From assembly GCA_900553295.1 (NCBI GenBank), contig USCR01000071.1:1-11808 (forward strand): DNA of 11,808 bases. Direction: 5' to 3'. Each line of letters begins with the position of its first letter. Within the stretch, counting starts at the first letter, position 1. Of this stretch, positions 7,272-11,808 are shown one piece after another. A model generated the notes under the pieces. The model was not told the origin of the DNA, did not search any database, and saw only the letters and a list, made by a program, of their open reading frames with translations. Source of the DNA: an uncultured Eubacteriales bacterium. Its GTDB lineage: Bacteria > Bacillota > Clostridia > Christensenellales > Aristaeellaceae. The position numbers were made by a program, and so were the translations under genes.

Positions 7272-7766
7272 ATGCTCCAATGGAAAACCGCCAGCCTGGC
7301 GGAAATGCCCTTTCGGCAGGCTTTGCTCAGCGATCCCGCCACCATGGCATATAATGCCCCCTGGGCACCGCCCACGGGCTGTCTGGATTTTCCTGCAACG
7401 AAATGGGCCCCTTGGCTGGAGCGATGGACCAACCATGCGCCGGAACGCTTCTGCGCCTATCTGTTTTCCCCGGAAGGCCAGCCGGTTGGTGAAATCAGCT
7501 GGCACGACTACGGCGCGGAAATGAGCACGATCATCCATGCGGCCTACCGTGGCAAGGGATATGGCCTGGAGGGGCTCCGGATATTGGCGGCGTTGGCCTT
7601 CCGTCACGAGGAAATATCCTGCCTGTGCAACCATTTTGAGGCCAGCCGCATCCCTGCCCTGCGCGTCCATCAAAAGGCCGGGTTTGAAATTGCCGGAGAA
7701 GAGGACGGATTGCTCACTTTGCGTCTGTCCCGTGAACAATGGCTGCGCGGGGTTAGTGCTCCATGA
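7272..7766 (+). CDS. GNAT-family N-acetyltransferase
   Basis: A 164-residue single-domain acetyltransferase expected to move an acetyl group from acetyl-CoA to an amine. The acetyl-CoA-binding motif A is RGKGYG (residues 93-98), followed by the helix LEGLRILAALAF. Motif B ends in ALRVHQKAGFEI (129-140), the usual GNAT C-terminal pattern. It looks closest to RimJ/RimL-like GNATs. The substrate cannot be read from the sequence. The start is the ATG at 7272, with GGGAGG 11 bases upstream; the next open stretch upstream overlaps argH and lacks a better site. It follows argH by 28 bases, so an arginine-pathway role such as N-acetylglutamate synthesis is conceivable but unsupported. Confidence 0.85.
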   Translation: MLQWKTASLAEMPFRQALLSDPATMAYNAPWAPPTGCLDFPATKWAPWLERWTNHAPERFCAYLFSPEGQPVGEISWHDYGAEMSTIIHAAYRGKGYGLEGLRILAALAFRHEEISCLCNHFEASRIPALRVHQKAGFEIAGEEDGLLTLRLSREQWLRGVSAP

Positions 7767-7897
7767 GCATTCCGGCACGTCAAATATGCAGTTCATCTGT
7801 TTCCCATTGGTCTCCATTTGGGCAGACCGGAGAGCTGTGATTCGCCGGTATTGACCTTACCGGCAGAGGAACCGCATGACAGAGCGGCTGCTCATGC

Positions 7898-7939
7898 ACA
7901 AAAAAACGAAGGAACCAACGTTCCCTCGTTTTTTTTGTG
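7898..7939. terminator. Bidirectional terminator between the GNAT gene and the membrane protein gene
   Basis: A 9-pair stem with one A-C mismatch (7907-7915 with 7920-7928, CAAC loop) is flanked by seven A and eight T, so it works on both strands. It ends the argH-GNAT unit from the left and the membrane protein gene from the right. A second perfect 7-bp hairpin without a T-tract (GCCGGTA / TACCGGC, 7844-7864) lies just before it. Confidence 0.9.
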
Positions 7940-7991
7940 TTTCCTGCAACCCAGCCTTTACCAAAGGTATGTGCCTGCGTCATGCCCCGCA

Positions 7992-9050
7992 TCAAACCGT
8001 AGATGGGTCGGTGTCCACTGTCTTTTTTTTCGTTTTCCTCTCTGGGCGAAAACCGCGCCACACAGTCGTGATCGCCCCCAGGATAAGAGTAATGTAGTAG
8101 GTGAAGAAGCGCCATAGCAGCAGGGCCATCAGCCGGATTCCATCGGGGAAGAGCCCGGAAAAGTACAGCGCAAAGATGCCTTCCTGCGCACCGGAAGCGC
8201 CGGGCAGCGGCGTATACGCGGCACTGACATACAGCAAAACTGCCAGCGTAATGATTTGCCAATACCCCGCCTCCGTAAGGTCAAAGGCGCGGTAGATGAA
8301 AAATGTAACCGTCATCAGGGATAGCAGCTGCACCGTAGCCAAAAGCATCTGCATTAGCAGCTCCATGGGGCGGCGGCGCAGGGACATGACGCTGTTGTGG
8401 AAGGTATCCAGCACGTCTTCGCATTTGGTCATCACCGCGTCAGGATTCTTGCACAGATGGAGACGCGTACCAAGGCGTATGCACAGTTTGATAATCCACC
8501 ACACCAGGCGTTTGTTCACCGCCATGAGCAATACCAGGCAAACAGATATATCATTATATACATAGCCCAGAATGAGTATCCAGATGTTCTGTCCCAGCTG
8601 CTCCGCCACGTACCCACCATAAAGCAGCCATAGCAGCGTGCTAAGCACCATCAGCATGAACTGGAAGCAGAAAAATTTCACCGTCAGTGCTGACGTTCCA
8701 ATGCCAATGGGAACATCGCGCTTGGTCAGGTAATAGACTTGCATGGGTTGTCCGCCAGTGGCGCCGGGCGTAATATTGCTGTAGTATGCACCGCAAATGC
8801 TCACATACACGGAATACGCCAGGGAAATGGGATATCCTTGTCCGCGGAGATAGTAGTGGATGGACAGGGCATCCGAGCCGATGAAGCCCATATATGCCAA
8901 TGCGCAATAGATCAGCCACTTGGGTGCCACACTCTTCAGTGCCGTCACCGCATCCCCGATTTCCTGTCCATTGACGCCGATAAGCAGCACCACTGCCAGT
9001 GTGCCAAAGATCAACGCAAAATTCAAAATCTTCTTCGTCCGAGGCTTCAT
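7992..9050 (-). CDS. LPG-synthase transmembrane-domain (UPF0104 / AglD-like) membrane protein
   Basis: A 352-residue integral membrane protein with about eight hydrophobic segments. It carries the two glycine/proline motifs of the lysylphosphatidylglycerol synthase transmembrane family: TPGATGGQP (94-102) in the first half and PLPGASGAQEG (281-291) in the second. In MprF this domain flips aminoacylated lipid across the membrane. Here the soluble aminoacyl-transfer domain of MprF is absent, so it is a stand-alone membrane part, perhaps a lipid flippase; the substrate is unknown. The C-terminus is a short basic tail (RPERKTKKKT). The ATG at 9048-9050 has GGGAGGG 3-4 bases upstream. It has its own promoter and shares a terminator with the convergent GNAT gene. 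Confidence 0.85.
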   Translation of the reverse strand: MKPRTKKILNFALIFGTLAVVLLIGVNGQEIGDAVTALKSVAPKWLIYCALAYMGFIGSDALSIHYYLRGQGYPISLAYSVYVSICGAYYSNITPGATGGQPMQVYYLTKRDVPIGIGTSALTVKFFCFQFMLMVLSTLLWLLYGGYVAEQLGQNIWILILGYVYNDISVCLVLLMAVNKRLVWWIIKLCIRLGTRLHLCKNPDAVMTKCEDVLDTFHNSVMSLRRRPMELLMQMLLATVQLLSLMTVTFFIYRAFDLTEAGYWQIITLAVLLYVSAAYTPLPGASGAQEGIFALYFSGLFPDGIRLMALLLWRFFTYYITLILGAITTVWRGFRPERKTKKKTVDTDPSTV

Positions 9051-9082
9051 AGACCCTCCCGAGGTTGCATTGCATTCGGTTT

Positions 9083-9112
9083 AGTATAGCACATTCATCC
9101 AGCCTTTCGCAA
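9083..9112 (-). promoter_or_regulatory. Promoter of the membrane protein gene
   Basis: The minus-strand -10 TATACT (9083-9088) is preceded by TGC, giving an extended -10. The -35 TTGCGA (9107-9112) is 18 bases upstream. The leader is about 25-30 bases. The promoter lies after the rplA terminator, so this gene is independent of the ribosomal protein operon. Confidence 0.68.
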
Positions 9113-9163
9113 GGCCTACGGCCGGGCACTTCGCTGGAAAATCACGTCAGCAAAGCCAAAGCA

Positions 9164-9199
9164 GAAAAAGAGCGCGTCCCGGATTGCTTCGAGACGCGC
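9164..9199 (-). terminator. Intrinsic terminator after rplA
   Basis: On the minus strand a 10-pair stem with one G-T pair (9172-9181 with 9190-9199, 8-base loop) is followed by TC and five T. It begins 16 bases after the rplA stop codon, so the rplK-rplA operon ends here and does not continue into L10/L12 genes. Confidence 0.88.
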
Positions 9200-9214
9200 C
9201 TGGCAAATGAGCTA

Positions 9215-9904
9215 TCAGAACTTCAGGGGATTTACGCGGACAGAGGGGCCCATGGTGCTGCTCAGGTACAGGGACTTGATGTACGTGCCCTTGGCGGCAG
9301 CAGGTTTCGCCTTGATGATGGCATCCATCAGCGCATTCAGGTTCTCCACCAGCTTCTGCTGGCCGAAGGAAGCCTTGCCAATGGGGCAGTGCACAATGGC
9401 GGTCTTGTCCACGCGGTACTCCACCTTACCGGCTTTGATGTCGGAGATGGCCTTGGTCACATCCATGGTGACCGTGCCGCTCTTGGGGTTAGGCATCAAG
9501 CCCTTCGGGCCCAGGATACGGCCGATACGGCCCACCAGACCCATCATGTCCGGGGTGGCCACGCAGACGTCAAACCCGAACCAGTTTTCCTGCTGGATCT
9601 TGGCGATCATCTCTTCGGCGCCCACAAAATCGGCACCTGCGGCCTCGGCCTCCTTGGCCTTCTCACCCTTGGCAATCACCAGCACGCGGATGGTACGGCC
9701 CGTGCCGTGGGGCAGAACCACGGCGCCACGAACCTGCTGGTCCGCGTGGCGGGGATCAACGCCCAGGCGGACGGAAATCTCCACGGTCTCGTCAAACTTG
9801 GCCTTGCTGGTCTTCAGCACCAGGTCGGCAGCCTCTTCAGGATCATACTGCTTCAGGGACTCGATCAGCTTTGCGCTGTCGGTATATTTCTTACCATGCT
9901 TCAT
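9215..9904 (-). CDS. rplA: 50S ribosomal protein L1
   Basis: L1 binds the flexible L1 stalk of 23S rRNA, helps release deacylated tRNA, and in many bacteria represses its own mRNA. The 229-residue protein has normal length and the L1 signature [20 protein letters not shown] (127-146). The start is the ATG at 9902-9904, with GGGAGG 10 bases upstream; the ATG 18 bases further up overlaps that site and is rejected. It is the last gene of the rpmG-secE-nusG-rplK-rplA block. A likely L1-binding RNA element ends directly at its ribosome binding site. Confidence 0.97.
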   Translation of the reverse strand: MKHGKKYTDSAKLIESLKQYDPEEAADLVLKTSKAKFDETVEISVRLGVDPRHADQQVRGAVVLPHGTGRTIRVLVIAKGEKAKEAEAAGADFVGAEEMIAKIQQENWFGFDVCVATPDMMGLVGRIGRILGPKGLMPNPKSGTVTMDVTKAISDIKAGKVEYRVDKTAIVHCPIGKASFGQQKLVENLNALMDAIIKAKPAAAKGTYIKSLYLSSTMGPSVRVNPLKF

Positions 9905-9920
9905 GTTATTCTTTCCTCCC

Positions 9921-9953
9921 ATGTGGTATTAGCGGCACTTCGTCCTCCCACAT
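9921..9953 (-). promoter_or_regulatory. Probable L1-binding RNA element in front of rplA
   Basis: In the mRNA a 6-bp stem (AUGUGG / CCACAU, 9948-9953 with 9921-9926) encloses GAG on the 5' side and GCUAAUA on the 3' side. The GUGGGAG ... AAUACCAC pattern matches the L1 site of 23S rRNA as I remember it for E. coli (GGUGGGAG ... GAAAUACCACC). The stem touches the rplA ribosome binding site (9915-9920), so L1 binding would block translation. The same pattern occurs before rplK at 10458-10492. Confidence 0.7.
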
Positions 9954-9954
9954 T

Positions 9955-9999
9955 GATCGGGGGTCCATGCCCCCAGGATCCGAGGCATCCACGCCTCGG
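9955..9999 (-). other. Two tandem hairpins between rplK and rplA
   Basis: Two stable stems lie between the rplK stop and the L1-binding element: CCGAGGC / GCCTCGG with a 6-base loop (9980-9999), and GGGGG / CCCCC with a 6-base loop (9959-9974), the latter possibly extended by GATC / GATC with a two-base bulge. Neither has a T-tract, so they are unlikely to be terminators. They may slow ribosomes, protect the mRNA, or support folding of the next element. Confidence 0.6.
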
Positions 10000-10008
10000 C
10001 TCTTCGCG

Positions 10009-10434
10009 TTACTCTTCCACGGTCACGCCCATGCTACGGGCGGTGCCGGCCACCATGCTCATGGCAGCCTCGATGCTGGCAGCGTTCAGGTCAGGCATCT
10101 TCGTGGTGGCAATCTCGCGGACCTGTTCCTTGGTCAGCTTGCCAACCTTGTCACGGTTGGGGCGTCCGCTGGCGGTCTCAATGTTCAAGGCCTTCTTGAT
10201 CAGCACAGGAACAGGAGGAGTCTTGGTGATGAAGGTGAAGGTACGGTCGGAATATACGGTGATCACCACAGGGATGATCAGGCCCGCCTGCTTGGCGGTG
10301 CGCTCGTTGAATTCCTTGCAGAAGCCAGGAATGTTCACGCCGTGCTGACCCAGTGCAGGACCAATAGGCGGCGCAGGATTCGCCTTGCCGGCCGGCACCT
10401 GCAGCTTGATGTAGCCAGTTACTTTCTTTGCCAT
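10009..10434 (-). CDS. rplK: 50S ribosomal protein L11
   Basis: L11 is part of the GTPase-associated centre of the large subunit and is needed for the RelA stringent response. The 141-residue protein is complete: an N-terminal domain with the proline-rich [20 protein letters not shown] segment and the C-terminal rRNA-binding domain ending in [15 protein letters not shown]. The ATG at 10432-10434 has AGGAGGT upstream. It follows nusG after a structured 175-base gap and precedes rplA by about 100 bases, also structured. No promoter was found in the gap, so it is probably read from upstream of nusG. Confidence 0.97.
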   Translation of the reverse strand: MAKKVTGYIKLQVPAGKANPAPPIGPALGQHGVNIPGFCKEFNERTAKQAGLIIPVVITVYSDRTFTFITKTPPVPVLIKKALNIETASGRPNRDKVGKLTKEQVREIATTKMPDLNAASIEAAMSMVAGTARSMGVTVEE

Positions 10435-10457
10435 GGAAATGGCACCTCCTAAAAAAT

Positions 10458-10492
10458 GTGGTCATGGCGAAAGTGCGTGCACTTTCTCCCAC
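10458..10492 (-). promoter_or_regulatory. Probable L1-binding RNA element in the rplK leader
   Basis: In the mRNA a GUGG / CCAC stem (10489-10492 with 10458-10461) encloses GAG, a hairpin AAAGUGC / GCACUUU, and CGCCAUGA. This gives GUGGGAG ... CGCCAUGACCAC, very close to the element before rplA (GUGGGAG ... CGCUAAUACCAC) and to the L1 site of 23S rRNA. The element ends 7 bases before the rplK ribosome binding site at 10445-10450. L1 repressing the L11 mRNA at such a mimic is established in E. coli. Confidence 0.75.
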
Positions 10493-10493
10493 T

Positions 10494-10556
10494 GCCCCAC
10501 CATGGGGCGAACAAAATGCGGTTGTTTACCCCGCAGCTTCACCGCATTTCGCGGTG
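10494..10556 (-). other. Competing hairpins between nusG and rplK
   Basis: The nusG-rplK gap holds three perfect inverted repeats. CACCGC / GCGGTG (10540-10556, 5-base loop) and AAATGCGGT / ACCGCATTT (10514-10522 with 10541-10549, 18-base loop) use the same bases, so only one can form at a time. GCCCC / GGGGC (10494-10508) lies just before the L1 element. No clear T-tract follows any of them. Confidence 0.55.
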
Positions 10557-10609
10557 TTGAAGCCAGCCAAAGAAGAATGTTTGATCTGGAGAAACCTCGC
10601 GGCCGACGG

Positions 10610-11149
10610 TTACTTGCTGACCTTCTCCACCTGGTCCAGATCCACCTCGACGGGCATTTCCCGGCCAAGGAACATCTGCACCTTCACCGTGAGCTTGTCC
10701 CGGATGGTATCCACATCCTCCACAATGCCGGTGAAGTTCTCCAAGGGACCCGAGAGAATGCGCACCTCTTCGCCAATGGCAACGCCAAACTCGACGCTCT
10801 TCGCCTCGGTGTTGAGCATCATCTCCACCTCAGCGTCCGTCAGCGGCACCGGCTTGCTGTCCGGGCCCACAAAGCCCGTTACGCCACGGGTGTTCCGCAC
10901 CACATACCAGCTCTCGCTGGTCTCAATCATGTGCACCAGCACATAGCCGGGGTACACCTTGCGCTGCGTCTTGACCCGCTTGCCATTTTTGATTTCGATG
11001 ACATCCTCCACAGGCACTCTGACGTCGAAGATCAGATCCTGCATGCCGTTATTTTCAACGGACTTCTCCAGGGTGTCCTTTACCTTGTTTTCATACCCCG
11101 AGTAGGTATGCACCACATACCAGCAGGGCTCCTTGCTCTTTTCGGTCAT
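10610..11149 (-). CDS. nusG: Transcription elongation and antitermination factor NusG
   Basis: NusG binds RNA polymerase and influences pausing and Rho activity. The 179-residue protein has the NGN domain (about 1-110, with WYVVHTYSGYEN at 10-21 and VYPGYVLV at 65-72) and a KOW domain (about 125-179, with GEEVRILSGPLENFTG). The start is the ATG at 11147-11149, with AGGAG 7 bases upstream. It follows secE by 22 bases, the usual secE-nusG pairing. Confidence 0.97.
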   Translation of the reverse strand: MTEKSKEPCWYVVHTYSGYENKVKDTLEKSVENNGMQDLIFDVRVPVEDVIEIKNGKRVKTQRKVYPGYVLVHMIETSESWYVVRNTRGVTGFVGPDSKPVPLTDAEVEMMLNTEAKSVEFGVAIGEEVRILSGPLENFTGIVEDVDTIRDKLTVKVQMFLGREMPVEVDLDQVEKVSK

Positions 11150-11171
11150 GCTTCTTCTCCTATGCCACGGA

Positions 11172-11459
11172 TCACAGCACCAGCAGCTTCACCAGCGCCG
11201 ATGCGCCCATGTCGAGCAGGCTGATGATCAGTCCCAGGACAACCATGAAAACCAGCACGACAATGGAATAGGTCACAAGCTTGCGCTTGGTAGGCCAGGA
11301 CACCTTCTTGAGCTCGTAAACCATGTTCTTGAAGGGTGTGGCGATACGCTTGGGCAGCTTGGCCCACCAACCAATGAACTTCTGCCATTTAGTATCAGGG
11401 GTCTTTTTCGCATTCGCCTTATCAGCCTTTGCGGAGACCGTCTTATTCTCATCTGCCAT
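11172..11459 (-). CDS. secE: Preprotein translocase subunit SecE
   Basis: SecE is the small membrane subunit that stabilises SecY in the SecYEG channel. The 95-residue protein has a charged Lys-rich N-terminus, the SecE signature VYELKKVSWPTKRKL (47-61), and one transmembrane helix (about 62-82), as in the short Bacillota form. The ATG at 11457-11459 is preferred because GAGG lies 11 bases upstream; the in-frame GTG at 11466-11468 is only 2 bases from that site. Confidence 0.95.
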   Translation of the reverse strand: MADENKTVSAKADKANAKKTPDTKWQKFIGWWAKLPKRIATPFKNMVYELKKVSWPTKRKLVTYSIVVLVFMVVLGLIISLLDMGASALVKLLVL

Positions 11460-11490
11460 TTTATTCACATCCTCACCGTATTGGTAGCGG

Positions 11491-11652
11491 TTACTTCGTT
11501 TCGCGATGAGCGGTGTGTTTCTTGCAGAAAGGGCAGTACTTCATAAGCTCAATGCGATCCGGGGTGTTCTTCTTGTTCTTCATGTTGTTGTAGTTGCGCT
11601 GCTTGCACTCCGTGCAGGCAAGGCACACCTTCTGACGAGCGGCGTTAGCCAC
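11491..11652 (-). CDS. rpmG: 50S ribosomal protein L33, zinc-binding form
   Basis: A 53-residue ribosomal protein. The translation begins [20 protein letters not shown] and ends [16 protein letters not shown]. Two CxxC pairs (C10/C13 and C40/C43) make it the zinc-binding (C+) type; organisms with this type often carry a zinc-free paralog elsewhere. The start is GTG at 11650-11652, with AGGAGGT 7-8 bases upstream, and the stop is at 11491. It lies between the second tuf copy and secE, as is common in Bacillota. No promoter was clear upstream, so it may depend on read-through from tuf. Confidence 0.95.
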   Translation of the reverse strand: MANAARQKVCLACTECKQRNYNNMKNKKNTPDRIELMKYCPFCKKHTAHRETK

Positions 11653-11698
11653 GCTGGACACCTCCTGCCTCTATGCATTGTTGCTCCCCTGCTCTTCG

Positions 11699-11742
11699 AA
11701 AAAAACAGGGCGATCCCATCCGGCATGTTGCAGCCGGATGGG
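11699..11742 (-). terminator. Hairpin after the second tuf copy, possible leaky terminator
   Basis: On the minus strand a perfect 10-bp stem (CCCATCCGGC / GCCGGATGGG, 8-base loop, 11715-11742) begins 11 bases after the tuf stop. A run of seven T follows, but 9 bases away instead of directly. Such spacing suggests weak termination or an mRNA 3'-end processing hairpin that lets transcription continue into rpmG-secE-nusG. Confidence 0.5.
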
Positions 11743-11753
11743 CATTTGTTTCA

Positions 11754-11808
11754 TTACTCGATAACCTTCGCCACAACGCCGGAACCAACCGTGCGGCCAC
11801 CCTCGCGG
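11754..11808 (-). CDS. tuf: Second tuf gene, 3' end only
   Basis: The last 17 sense codons plus the stop of a second EF-Tu gene, cut by the right edge. All 55 visible bases are identical to the 3' end of the complete tuf copy (4248-4302) and encode the same C-terminus, ending GVVAKVIE. The sequence after the stop is unlike that of the first copy. Its position upstream of rpmG-secE-nusG-rplK-rplA matches the classical tuf position in bacteria. Confidence 0.93.
   Translation of the reverse strand, partial: REGGRTVGSGVVAKVIE

Noticed and set aside
6617..7817. Minus-strand open frames opposite argH and the GNAT gene
   Set aside because: They are shadows of confidently identified coding regions and lack ribosome binding sites.
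7844..7864. Perfect 7-bp hairpin after the GNAT gene as a terminator
   Set aside because: There is no T-tract; the true terminator follows at 7898-7939. It may still be a processing site.
9065..10348. Long plus-strand open frame opposite rplA and rplK
   Set aside because: It crosses two well-supported ribosomal protein genes and a terminator and shows no family features.
1..11808. CRISPR array, insertion sequence or defence system
   Set aside because: No regularly spaced repeats, transposase, integrase, nuclease or toxin-antitoxin features were seen; the content is mainly housekeeping genes.

Overview
The window is a piece of a bacterial chromosome, most likely from an anaerobic, Clostridia-like member of the Bacillota. 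Pointers to this are the strong AGGAGG-type ribosome binding sites, Bacillota-style -35/-10 promoters, a DegV/FakB protein, a secreted FMN+FAD flavoprotein reductase paired with a MerR regulator, and the gene order tuf-rpmG-secE-nusG-rplK-rplA. The assignment is an inference. I see no phage, transposon, CRISPR or plasmid feature.

Layout. Nearly everything is on the minus strand; only argH and a GNAT gene are on the plus strand. From the right edge leftwards on the minus strand: the 3' end of one tuf copy (11754-11808); rpmG, secE and nusG, closely spaced; rplK and rplA; then a strong terminator at 9164-9199. The L10/L12 genes do not follow. Next is a separately promoted membrane protein of the LPG-synthase transmembrane family (7992-9050), convergent with a plus-strand pair, argH (5876-7243) and a GNAT acetyltransferase (7272-7766). 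The two units share a bidirectional terminator. Divergent from argH runs a tRNA-Gly(CCC)-tuf transcription unit (5601 to 4248) with a near-consensus promoter and its own terminator. Beyond it come a MerR regulator, a secreted fumarate-reductase-like flavoprotein, a DegV fatty-acid-binding protein and the start of a PfkB sugar kinase.

How the genes work together. Most of the window is housekeeping: two tuf copies, ribosomal proteins L33, L11 and L1, NusG, SecE and one tRNA. The most informative regulatory signals are two RNA elements, one before rplK and one before rplA. Both look like the 23S rRNA site bound by ribosomal protein L1 (GUGGGAG ... ACCAC), so L1 probably represses its own operon at two points. 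Upstream of argH there is an extended -10 promoter with a candidate ARG box at the transcription start.

The accessory part is the MerR-flavoprotein pair. The flavoprotein keeps the FMN and FAD binding motifs but lacks all four residues used by classical fumarate reductases, so its electron acceptor is probably not fumarate. I did not find an unmistakably new multi-gene system. This flavoprotein and the duplicated L1 sites are the items most worth following up.
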